From the NCBI GenBank assembly GCA_030731175.1, contig JANQUM010000094.1:1-9667 (forward strand): 9,667 nucleotides of DNA. Direction: 5' to 3'. Positions 1 through 6,156 of the stretch are shown here, piece after piece. Every line of letters begins with the position of its first letter. Position 1 is the first letter of the stretch. The position numbers and the translations under genes were made by a program. Source of the stretch: Spirosomataceae bacterium. GTDB taxonomy: Bacteria; Bacteroidota; Bacteroidia; Cytophagales; Spirosomataceae. A model generated the notes under the pieces. That model saw only the letters and a program-made list of their open reading frames with translations, was not told where the DNA came from and ran no database searches.

Positions 1-207
1 CTATAAAACTATGTTCGATATTCATCGAAACACAGTTCATAGCCGCTGACCGTTATAATCCTAAACATTTTCAACACCCCCTTAATATTCTCTTCACACG
101 CTGGTACGTAAAAATATCAAAAGCGTAATATTCTGTTAATCAGTACGTAACGGGTAATCTGCAATTTTGTATCGTAGAAACTACGACACAAAAAACAGAT
201 TTACGGC
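1..207. other. non-coding leader upstream of the phosphoesterase gene
   Basis: This AT-rich stretch holds no convincing gene. Near its left end ttcgat (14-19) and atcgaa (24-29) form a 6-bp stem with a 4-nt loop, flanked by ctatg (9-13) and catag (38-42), which could be the tail of a terminator for a gene outside the window. A second inverted repeat lies at 168-190 and is listed separately. The promoter of the operon at 208 should lie here, but I see no full match to TTG-N19-TAnnTTTG; the nearest is CAatTTTG at about 162-169, which is weak. A 19-codon reading frame on the minus strand (9-68) resembles nothing I recognise. Confidence 0.5.
168..190. repeat. short inverted repeat in the leader of the phosphoesterase gene
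   Basis: The arms tcgtag (172-177) and ctacga (181-186) pair perfectly around an aaa loop. After one mismatch, tgt (168-170) also pairs with aca (188-190). The structure ends 17 nt before the TTG start, so it would fall in the 5' untranslated RNA or form an operator on the DNA. There is no U-tract after it, so it is unlikely to be a terminator. Its role is unknown. Confidence 0.45.
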
Positions 208-1032
208 TTGAAAAAACAACGATTCCGAACTATCGTGCTTTCCGATATTCATTTAGGCACGGCTTCTTCAAAGGCAAATGAAGCCACAGATTTTCTGAAA
301 AAAAACCACTGCGATGTCCTGATTCTCAACGGCGACATTATTGACGGCTGGCAACTCAGAAAATACGGTTCGTGGCAAAAAAAGCACACCGCATTTTTTC
401 GAGCTGTTTTAAAGAAAATGGACAAAGAGAATACAAAAGTCATTTACATTCGGGGCAACCACGATGACTTTTTGGATCAGATTGTACCACTTTTGGTTGG
501 TCGTAACTTTCAATTCCGCCGAGATTATGTACTCCGCTCGGGGAACAAGAAATTCTTTATTACGCACGGCGATGTATTTGACAGCGTGACCTCAAAGATG
601 AAATGGCTTGCCCATCTCGGCGATATTGGCTACACTTTTTTGCTTTGGCTCAACAAGTTATATAACCGATACCGCACGTGGCGGGGCTTCCCTTATTATT
701 CGCTTTCACAACAAATAAAACAAAAAGTGAAAGCCGCGGTAAATTATGTCAGCGATTTTGAAGAAAAACTTGCCGAGTTGGCAAAATCTCGCAACTGTGA
801 TGGTATCATCTGCGGACATATTCATCAGGCTTCTATTCGGGAAATTGATGGCATAACTTACATGAATTCAGGCGATTGGGTCGAAACAATGTCAGCACTA
901 ACCGAAGATTACGAGGGCAATTGGCAGTTGCAATTCTACAACGAGGATATGCAGAGAAAGCCAGATAAGGAAGTGGAAGAAAAAGTGAGCAAAAAACCAG
1001 AATTACTGAGAAGAGTAGCTGCTTCTTTTTAA
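208..1032 (+). CDS. LpxH-like metallophosphoesterase (UDP-2,3-diacylglucosamine diphosphatase family)
   Basis: This 274-residue protein belongs to the calcineurin-like metallophosphoesterase superfamily, in the group usually annotated as UDP-2,3-diacylglucosamine diphosphatase. The metal-binding motifs are visible in order: DIHLG (13-17), NGDIIDG (41-47), GNHDD (83-87), THGD (119-122) and GHIH (203-206), followed by NSGDW near 220. True LpxH removes UMP from UDP-diacylglucosamine in lipid A synthesis, but the DIHLGT-type paralogues are widespread and their substrate is not established, so the lpxH symbol is withheld. The start is TTG: a stop lies in frame at 175-177, no ATG or GTG falls between, and DIHLG would be lost with a later start. 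The stop is 14 nt before the glycosyltransferase start, so the two genes are probably co-transcribed. A role in the cell envelope is inferred from both. Confidence 0.88.
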   Translation: MKKQRFRTIVLSDIHLGTASSKANEATDFLKKNHCDVLILNGDIIDGWQLRKYGSWQKKHTAFFRAVLKKMDKENTKVIYIRGNHDDFLDQIVPLLVGRNFQFRRDYVLRSGNKKFFITHGDVFDSVTSKMKWLAHLGDIGYTFLLWLNKLYNRYRTWRGFPYYSLSQQIKQKVKAAVNYVSDFEEKLAELAKSRNCDGIICGHIHQASIREIDGITYMNSGDWVETMSALTEDYEGNWQLQFYNEDMQRKPDKEVEEKVSKKPELLRRVAASF

Positions 1033-1046
1033 GATAAATTGTTGCC

Positions 1047-2186
1047 ATGAAAATAGCATTTATAATTCAGGGGGAAGGTCGTGGGCATCTGACGCAAGCC
1101 ATTTCGATGGCTCAGATACTCCGTTCGAATGGCCATACGATTAGTGAGGTATTAGTTGGTGTAAATAAACATACTGATCTACCCGAATTCTTCACGGATC
1201 GTTTTCCAAAAGCGAAGCCATTTCTTAGCCCGTACCTGATTTTCGATAAAAAAACTAATAAACTCCGAGTACGTAAAACACTCAGAAAAAACTGCACAAA
1301 AGTCAGGCATTACATAAAAAGTATCCGGTATATTCATCGACAAGTGAAGGCCAATACGCCAGATTTAATTATTAATTTTTACGAAGGTTTGGGCGGAATT
1401 TACAATTTCTTTTACAATCATCGCAATATTCCGATTATTGCAGTTGCTCACCAATATTTATTGCTCAACCCTAATTTTGATCATCCGAAAGGTTTTTGGT
1501 TGCACCGCACTCTGGTAAACCTCAATAGCAACCTGACGGCAATTGGTGCAGATAAGAGGCTGGCGTTATCTTTTACGCCTTTCCCAGACGTATTTCAGAA
1601 GCAGCTTTTTACGGTTCCGCCGCTACTCAGACAAGAGGTTTTAAACGCAGGTTCAGATGTTAACAAAGAAGATTTTTTATTAGCGTACGTCAACCAACCC
1701 TCCCTGACGAAGGAAATCATGGCGTGGCATGATCAAAACCAAGAGGTTCGGATTCACTGCTTTACCCCCAAAATTCCAACAGAAGAGTACACCAACCCAA
1801 ATCTGACTTTTCATAAACTTGACGCGACACTCTTTTTATCTTTCATGAAGCGTTGCCGTGGAGTAGTGACAACGGCAGGTTTTGAGACCGTATGCGAAGC
1901 CATGTATTTTCAGAAACCAGTTTTAATGATTCCGCTCAAAAATCACTACGAACAGCGTTGCAACGCACTCGATGCCGTAAGAGCAAAAGCAGGAATAACC
2001 CAATCTGACTTTAACCTGAGCCGATTTTGGGACTTTGCACTAAATGAATTTGTACCCGATTCTTCGTTTAAACATTGGGCAAACTCGGCGGAAGAAATGA
2101 TACTTGAAGAGGTTGAAGAATTTGAACCCAAAGAAGTTCAGACTTACGAGGCGAAATTTGGCAACGTTAATCTGGGACGGCTTTAA
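1047..2186 (+). CDS. GT-B fold glycosyltransferase (GT28/MurG-like)
   Basis: This 379-residue protein looks like a GT-B glycosyltransferase that would transfer a sugar from a nucleotide-sugar donor at the inner face of the cytoplasmic membrane. The N-terminal Rossmann-like half has a glycine-rich GEGRGH loop at 9-14 right after the first beta strand. The C-terminal half carries TTAGFETVCEA (275-285) followed by PVLMIPLKNHYEQ (291-303), the pattern of the donor-binding region in MurG/GT28-related enzymes. I see no signal peptide or membrane helix. The ATG lies 14 nt after the phosphoesterase gene, and a strong hairpin follows 16 nt after the stop, making a two-gene operon. Pairing with an LpxH-like phosphatase suggests glycolipid or lipopolysaccharide modification, but donor and acceptor cannot be read from the sequence. 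Confidence 0.85.
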   Translation: MKIAFIIQGEGRGHLTQAISMAQILRSNGHTISEVLVGVNKHTDLPEFFTDRFPKAKPFLSPYLIFDKKTNKLRVRKTLRKNCTKVRHYIKSIRYIHRQVKANTPDLIINFYEGLGGIYNFFYNHRNIPIIAVAHQYLLLNPNFDHPKGFWLHRTLVNLNSNLTAIGADKRLALSFTPFPDVFQKQLFTVPPLLRQEVLNAGSDVNKEDFLLAYVNQPSLTKEIMAWHDQNQEVRIHCFTPKIPTEEYTNPNLTFHKLDATLFLSFMKRCRGVVTTAGFETVCEAMYFQKPVLMIPLKNHYEQRCNALDAVRAKAGITQSDFNLSRFWDFALNEFVPDSSFKHWANSAEEMILEEVEEFEPKEVQTYEAKFGNVNLGRL

Positions 2187-2201
2187 ACCAGGGTTAAACA
2201 A

Positions 2202-2235
2202 AAAACTCCGCTACGGCTTGACGCAGCGGAGTTTT
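2202..2235 (+). terminator. intrinsic terminator of the phosphoesterase-glycosyltransferase operon
   Basis: An 11-bp perfect stem is formed by aaaactccgct (2202-2212) and agcggagtttt (2225-2235) around a 12-nt loop. The stem ends in four U residues, with an A-run on the other side, so it could terminate transcription from both strands. It lies just after the glycosyltransferase stop. Confidence 0.88.
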
Positions 2236-2254
2236 CAAAAATATTTTACGAATT

Positions 2255-2480
2255 TCAGCCGTAAGTAGTCAATACTTCCTTTTGACGCTCAATTGCTTCT
2301 TTGAATTCGGTTTTCTTTAGGAAAAGCAAGTTCGCCGTAACGGTGTACGGTATCTATTAATTCAGAAACCGTCCCAATAGAAGTAATGATAGCCGGCACT
2401 TAGGCTGCACAATTACATCTAAATCACCTTTACTCTAAAATTATGCGATGAGCGATTAGATTCACTCCGAAGGGGGCTGT
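2255..2480 (-). pseudogene. decayed remnant of a nitronate monooxygenase-like gene
   Basis: On the minus strand, short pieces in different frames line up with the N-terminal half of the nitronate monooxygenase/2-nitropropane dioxygenase family (FMN-dependent oxidoreductases of the FabK superfamily). In order they read APFGVNLIAHR (about 2477-2445), DLDVIVQPK (about 2424-2398) and, after a one-base shift, VPAIITSIGTVSELID followed by TVHRYGELAF (to about 2322). The family pattern I know is PFGVNLIVHRSN...DL..VV.H.VP.IITSLG...E.VD.VHSYGGLVF, so order and spacing fit. In-frame stops and at least two frameshifts break it. The last piece, KKTEFKEAIERQKEVL and a few residues ending in TGA at 2255-2257, is in yet another frame and I cannot place it in the family; it may come from another gene joined by deletion. 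The FMN and catalytic regions of the C-terminal half are absent. This is recognition by eye, without an alignment. Confidence 0.6.
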
Positions 2481-2678
2481 TTATTAGTCTAAAGCAAGTG
2501 TACTTTCGGCTTACCTTCAAGGTATAGTTTAATGTAACGACTAATTATTTTTCTAAGAGAAACCTATAGTCATTGTGTTGATGTGTTTTTTAGTTGGCAA
2601 ATTCCGGTTCGATGCGTTGTTTTCTTGCAAATCTTTCTTTCGGTAGAAGTAGCATTCTGAACTGTAGGAGAACGGGCG
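2481..2678. other. AT-rich gap between the pseudogene and the TPM operon
   Basis: I see no gene here. It may hold further unrecognisable sequence from the decayed gene. A small stem tttct/agaaa around ctt (about 2552-2564, read on the minus strand) could help end the LemA/TPM transcript, but it is weak. Confidence 0.4.
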
Positions 2679-3449
2679 TTAATAACTTCCGCCCGCTCCG
2701 CCGCCGCCAAATGAGCCGCCGCCAAAACCGCCGAAACCGCCGCCGCTGCTTCCACCACCAAATCCGCCGCCGCCCCAATTACCGGAGGAGCGTCCCCAGC
2801 CAGTGTAAGTGGAGTAAGGCAATCCACCGCCGCCTCGACTGTTGAAACCGCCGCCACCGCCACCTTTGCGACTGACATAAATGAAAACGAAAATAATAAT
2901 GAAAAATACCAAAATCGGAATGATGCTGTCTTCACCGCCGTTGCTTCGTGGCTCGGCTTTGTATTCGCCGCTGGCGTATTTCATGATTGCGGTAACGCCC
3001 GCATCAAGACCTTCGTAGTATTGTATTTCTTTGAATCGGGGAATAATGACCTGGTCCACGATGCGTTTAGCGTAGGCATCGGGCAAAACTCCTTCCATTC
3101 CGTAACCGGTGGCGATGTACACCTTGCGGTCGCCAGGAGCCCAGAGCAGCACAATTCCGTTGTTTTTTCCTTTTTGTCCGACACCCCATTTACGCCCTAA
3201 TTCTAATGCGTAGGTGTTCATGTCGTACGGTTCAACAGAATTTACAATTACTACTACTATTTGTGTGGAAGTGGTATCGTTATAATTAACTAACTTTTGC
3301 TCTAATGCGTTTATTTGCTGTGCACTAAGTAAGTTTCCCACGAGGTCATTTACTAATTTCGGTGGGTTTGGACGTGGCGGAATGTCCTGCCCGAAAACCG
3401 AAAAGGTTAGTGTAATAAGGGAAATGAAAAGGAGTGTTTTTTTCAGCAT
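2679..3449 (-). CDS. TPM domain membrane protein with glycine-rich tail (YgcG-like)
   Basis: This 256-residue protein has an N-terminal signal peptide (positively charged MLKK, hydrophobic core, likely cleavage near residue 20). A TPM domain follows at about 32-160, with the conserved IVVVIVNSVEPYDMNTYALE block (64-83), the NNGIVLLWAPGDRKVYIATG region (96-115) and GLDAG near 147-151. One membrane helix spans about 176-192, and a tail of GGG/GGF/GGS runs from 196 to the end. This is the classical arrangement of YgcG/TPM_phosphatase proteins: TPM domain in the periplasm, one anchor, then a low-complexity tail. In plants a TPM protein takes part in photosystem II repair and some TPM domains show phosphatase activity; the bacterial role is unsettled. 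It is the last gene of the lemA operon, 15 nt after the soluble TPM gene. Confidence 0.88.
   Translation of the reverse strand: MLKKTLLFISLITLTFSVFGQDIPPRPNPPKLVNDLVGNLLSAQQINALEQKLVNYNDTTSTQIVVVIVNSVEPYDMNTYALELGRKWGVGQKGKNNGIVLLWAPGDRKVYIATGYGMEGVLPDAYAKRIVDQVIIPRFKEIQYYEGLDAGVTAIMKYASGEYKAEPRSNGGEDSIIPILVFFIIIFVFIYVSRKGGGGGGFNSRGGGGLPYSTYTGWGRSSGNWGGGGFGGGSSGGGFGGFGGGSFGGGGAGGSY
2690..2870. repeat. GC-rich low-complexity tract encoding the glycine tail
   Basis: On the plus strand this stretch is dominated by ccgcc units, which on the minus strand are GGC/GGT/GGA glycine codons of the TPM protein tail. The local GC content is well above the flanks, and open frames appear in other frames purely because of the repeat. 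Such tracts can change length by slippage. Confidence 0.75.
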
Positions 3450-3464
3450 GCTGCTGTTTGCTAA

Positions 3465-3890
3465 TTATCCAAATGAGATATCGTCTGAGAGTTCGTTTTT
3501 ATCGTCAGATTGATACGGAAAATATTTTTTGAGTTGCTTGCCAGCTTCATTTATTCCGGCACAAAGGCCTTCGGTGTATTGCTCTTTGGCAAAATGATTT
3601 CGAAGGATTTCTTTGGTAGAATCCCAAAAAAGAGCGGTTACAGCTTTATCGATTCCTTCATCACCGATCACGGCAAACTTACGGTCGCCGTAAGCAAGGT
3701 AAAAAAGCACGCCATTTCGTTGGGCAGTTTTGTGCAATGCCAAGTAACTGAATAGTTTGGTGGCACGTTTTACAGGATCATCGGCGGGGCATTTTTCTTC
3801 AACATGCACTTTCACTTCGCCCGAAGTGGCAAGCTCTGCCTCTTTGATGGCTTCCACGATTAGTTTTTGTTGCTCTTCGGTTAGGAACAT
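3465..3890 (-). CDS. soluble TPM domain protein
   Basis: This 141-residue protein is almost entirely one TPM domain, with no signal peptide or membrane helix, so it should be cytoplasmic. Conserved features are the N-terminal ITTEEQ-like start (LTEEQQKLIVEAIKEAE, 3-19), SGEVKVHVEE (23-32), the RNGVLFYLAYGDRKFAVIGD block (58-77) matching NNGIVLLWAPGDRKVYIATG of its neighbour, and EGLCAGINEAG (107-117). The C-terminus is acidic. It is a short paralogue of the downstream membrane-anchored TPM protein, and both follow lemA in the same direction, a gene order common in Bacteroidota. A palindrome lies between it and lemA. The molecular function is not known. Confidence 0.87.
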   Translation of the reverse strand: MFLTEEQQKLIVEAIKEAELATSGEVKVHVEEKCPADDPVKRATKLFSYLALHKTAQRNGVLFYLAYGDRKFAVIGDEGIDKAVTALFWDSTKEILRNHFAKEQYTEGLCAGINEAGKQLKKYFPYQSDDKNELSDDISFG

Positions 3891-3906
3891 ATTTTTTTTC
3901 GTTAAT

Positions 3907-3939
3907 AAACCTCGCAGGTTTTTAAAGCCTGCGAGGTTT
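3907..3939. repeat. perfect 12-bp palindrome between lemA and the TPM gene
   Basis: The arms aaacctcgcagg (3907-3918) and cctgcgaggttt (3928-3939) are fully complementary around a 9-nt loop. It lies 18 nt beyond the lemA stop and 17 nt before the TPM start, inside the operon, so it may act as a partial terminator or as an RNA-stabilising hairpin that sets different expression of lemA and the TPM genes. From memory, very similar AACCT-GCAGG palindromes recur between genes in many Bacteroidota genomes, so it may be a dispersed REP-like element; only one copy is seen in this window. Confidence 0.75.
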
Positions 3940-3957
3940 GAAACTTAATTTATTATA

Positions 3958-4539
3958 TCAAAATGCTACCGCAGGTGCAGTCTGAGCGGCTTCTGTTCCT
4001 TCAAAATAACCCTTTTGGTCGAAGCCGAAAAGGCCAGCAAAAACTGCGGCTGGAAATACCCTAACCGCTTGATTGTAGTCTTTAACAGTATCGTTAAAGT
4101 CATTTCGGGCAACAGATATCCGGTTTTCAGTTCCTTCAAGTTGAGCCTGTAATTCTAAGAAATTTTGGTTGGCTTTCAGTTCAGGGTAGCGTTCTACTGA
4201 AACTAACAAACGGCTCAAAGCCCCGCTTAATTGATCTTGTGCCGCCTGAAATTTCTGAATATTTTCAGGAGTTAAGTCGCTCGCATCGAGGTTCATTGCC
4301 GTTGCACTTGCTCTTGCCTGTATAACTTGCGTCAGCGTTTCTTTCTCAAAATCAGCCGCACCTTTAACGGTATTTACTAAATTTGGAATCAAATCTGCAC
4401 GGCGTTGGTATTGGGTTTGAACTTTAGACCACGAGCCGTTTACTGTTTCGTCTTTTTGTACCAAGCCATTGTAGCTTGAGCAGCCATAAACGCTAAATAA
4501 TGCCAAGACAACAACGATAATTAAGGTAGTACGTTTCAT
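3958..4539 (-). CDS. lemA: LemA family lipoprotein
   Basis: This 193-residue protein is a LemA family member. Residues 1-20 form a lipoprotein signal (MKRTT, hydrophobic stretch, VYGC with Cys20 as the lipidation site), so it should be anchored in an envelope membrane facing the periplasm or outside. The hallmark motifs are RRADLIPNLVNTVKG (46-60), VERYPELKANQNF (115-127), LEGTENRISVARNDFN (134-149), YNQAVRVFP (155-163) and GF..KGYFE near 172-180. The length matches the family, which forms a helical bundle. LemA with TPM/YgcG proteins is a conserved gene set, but its biochemical job is not established. It is the first gene of the operon, with a near-consensus promoter 39-68 nt upstream. Confidence 0.93.
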   Translation of the reverse strand: MKRTTLIIVVVLALFSVYGCSSYNGLVQKDETVNGSWSKVQTQYQRRADLIPNLVNTVKGAADFEKETLTQVIQARASATAMNLDASDLTPENIQKFQAAQDQLSGALSRLLVSVERYPELKANQNFLELQAQLEGTENRISVARNDFNDTVKDYNQAVRVFPAAVFAGLFGFDQKGYFEGTEAAQTAPAVAF

Positions 4540-4577
4540 TTGATTTCTGTTTTATGAGGTAAAAAAGGTTTGTTGTT

Positions 4578-4607
4578 CAAAAGTATGAAAATTGCAGCGA
4601 AAAGCAA
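4578..4607 (-). promoter_or_regulatory. Bacteroidota-type sigma70 promoter of the lemA operon
   Basis: On the minus strand TTG (plus-strand caa at 4605-4607) is followed after exactly 19 nt by TACTTTTG (plus-strand caaaagta at 4578-4585). This fits the Bacteroidota consensus TTG / TAnnTTTG. Transcription would start near 4571, giving a leader of about 30 nt before the lemA ATG. An inverted repeat aattgc (4590-4595) / gcaatt (4604-4609) lies across the -33 element and might be an operator. Confidence 0.72.
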
Positions 4608-4632
4608 TTCCAGTCCGTGATAAGCGGACGTT

Positions 4633-6066
4633 TTACCATTTGGCAGACTTTCGCCATTTTTTAACATCAACGTACGGGTTTGGGTAATCTACGCCAATTT
4701 GAACGCCGTATTGTTTCTGTTCGGCTTGGCTGAGCAATCCAACTTCGTTTATTTTGTCGGCAGGAACGTCTTTTAGTTCAGGAAGCCACAATTTCATATA
4801 TTCCGCTTCGGGGTCGTAATTTGTTGCTTGTTTTGTGATGTTAAAATAACGGTCTTCGCGTGGATCATTACCAATTCCCGAAACGTAATTCCAGTTACCC
4901 CAGTTGCTGCACACGTCATAATCTACGAGTAAACTTTCAAAGTACATTGCTCCCCACCACCATTCAATTCCGAGGTCTTTGGTCAAGAAACTCGCCACGT
5001 TTTGTCGTCCACGGTTCGACATAAAACCCGTTTCTTTAAATTCCCGCATGTTTGCGTCAATAAACGGAACGCCCGTTTCGCCGTTCACCCATTTATTAAA
5101 ACCTCTTTGGTCTTGATTCCACTCCTTAACCATGTCGTGTTTGATACCGCTTCTTTTGAAAAGCCGCACGCCGTATTTCAAGGCAATGAAATGGTAAAAA
5201 TCCCGCCAAATGAGTTCAAAAATTAGCCAATAGGTAGATTGGTTGGCGGTTCGTTCGGATTCGTAGCGTTTTATTTCTTCGTAAATATGTCGTGGAGAAA
5301 GGCAGCCCAAACTCAGCCACGCCGAAAATTTGGAGGAGTAATCTACGCCCACCAGCCCGTTGCGGGTTTCTTTGTAGGTTTTTAGTAAATCGCTTTCCCA
5401 AAGATAATAGTGCAGACGTTGCAGCCCAGCGGTTTCCCCGCCCTTAAAATCAAGAACGGCACGTTCGTCAACTTCAAAAGATTCAAATCCAATTTCTGCT
5501 AAAGTCGGAATTGTTTTGCTTTCCACCGAAGCCATTTTGCCGAGGTTTTCTACCGTCGGGAAGGTAGCTCTTACTTCCGAACGGCTTTCTACTTTTTTAC
5601 GAAAAGTCGAAAAAACATCCGGTAAAAAGTGCATTTGAAACGGTAAATCACGCGGGTGGTAGAGCGTGTTTGTCCAAATCAGTTCGATATCAATATTGTG
5701 TTGTTTCAGTAACTGCGAAAGCTCGGCTTCGACGCTGGTTTCTTCTTGGGTGGCTTCTTTTGAAAGCACTACGTGCGATGCGTTGATTTGGTGAGCAATT
5801 TCGGCAATTATTTCTTCGGGATGCCCAATTCTAATTACGAGATCCGAGCCAATTTTTTGTAAATTCTGCTTTAAATCAGCGATAGTTTCGAGTAAAAATT
5901 TCGCCCGAAACTTACCCGTGCGTTTATGACCGATTGACGTCTGGGCAAAACTGCGGTTGTCTATTACATAAACGGGTGTTACGTTTCCTAAATTTGTGGC
6001 ACGCACCAATGCTTCGTTGTCGTGCAACCGCAAGTCATTTCTAAACCAATAAACTACGTTTGACAT
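4633..6066 (-). CDS. DASH-type cryptochrome / photolyase
   Basis: This 477-residue flavoprotein belongs to the photolyase/cryptochrome family and most resembles the DASH branch, which repairs cyclobutane pyrimidine dimers in single-stranded or looped DNA using blue light and may also have signalling roles. The N-terminal antenna domain starts with VVYWFRNDLRLHDNEAL (4-20). DASH-like markers are DLPF (140-143) and LPDVFSTFRKKVE (148-160). The FAD domain includes SAWLSLGCLSPR (248-259), ELIWRDF (284-290), FMSNRGRQNVASF (348-360) and DYDVCSNWGNWNY (382-394) followed by GIGNDPREDRYFNI (397-410). I chose the ATG at 6064-6066; an upstream in-frame ATG at 6124-6126 adds 20 residues translated from the hairpin region and not resembling the family. 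The distance to the lemA start is 93 nt, in the same direction. No clear promoter lies in the 30 nt between the hairpin and the start. Confidence 0.92.
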   Translation of the reverse strand: MSNVVYWFRNDLRLHDNEALVRATNLGNVTPVYVIDNRSFAQTSIGHKRTGKFRAKFLLETIADLKQNLQKIGSDLVIRIGHPEEIIAEIAHQINASHVVLSKEATQEETSVEAELSQLLKQHNIDIELIWTNTLYHPRDLPFQMHFLPDVFSTFRKKVESRSEVRATFPTVENLGKMASVESKTIPTLAEIGFESFEVDERAVLDFKGGETAGLQRLHYYLWESDLLKTYKETRNGLVGVDYSSKFSAWLSLGCLSPRHIYEEIKRYESERTANQSTYWLIFELIWRDFYHFIALKYGVRLFKRSGIKHDMVKEWNQDQRGFNKWVNGETGVPFIDANMREFKETGFMSNRGRQNVASFLTKDLGIEWWWGAMYFESLLVDYDVCSNWGNWNYVSGIGNDPREDRYFNITKQATNYDPEAEYMKLWLPELKDVPADKINEVGLLSQAEQKQYGVQIGVDYPNPYVDVKKWRKSAKW

Positions 6067-6096
6067 TTCTATTTTTTTGTACGTAAATAAAACAAA

Positions 6097-6130
6097 AAAG
6101 ATGGAACGGCAAGTAAGCCATTCCATCTTT
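6097..6130 (-). terminator. hairpin terminator between the DUF547 gene and the cryptochrome gene
   Basis: The arms aaagatggaa (6097-6106) and ttccatcttt (6121-6130) pair over 10 bp. After a mismatch, ggc (6108-6110) also pairs with gcc (6117-6119), leaving a 6-nt loop. Read on the minus strand the stem is followed by a run of six T residues in total, so it fits an intrinsic terminator for the DUF547 gene, whose stop is 26 nt upstream. Because it sits only 30 nt before the cryptochrome start, it may also act on that gene. Confidence 0.8.
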
Positions 6131-6156
6131 CATAAATCAATAACGTGCAAATTTGT

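Noticed and set aside
9..68. A 19-codon minus-strand frame starting with MFRIITVSGYE
   Set aside because: It is too short, matches no family I recognise and has no clear promoter; its end overlaps the hairpin at 9-42.
104..150. Two GTACGTA words upstream of the phosphoesterase gene and one at 6079-6085 upstream of the cryptochrome gene, as a shared operator
   Set aside because: The same word also occurs inside coding sequence (1269-1275) and GTACG is common in the window, so there is no sign of specific enrichment.
2696..2870. Repeated ccgcc units as a CRISPR or tandem repeat array
   Set aside because: The units are irregular and in frame with a coding glycine tail, with no spacers.
2570..2935. 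Open frames of 60-120 codons in the other frames of the glycine-tail region
   Set aside because: They are produced by the GGC-type repeat of the TPM gene and have arginine- or alanine-rich low-complexity translations.
6067..6126. A 20-residue N-terminal extension of the cryptochrome
   Set aside because: It is translated through the terminator hairpin, is not like the family and precedes the canonical photolyase start.
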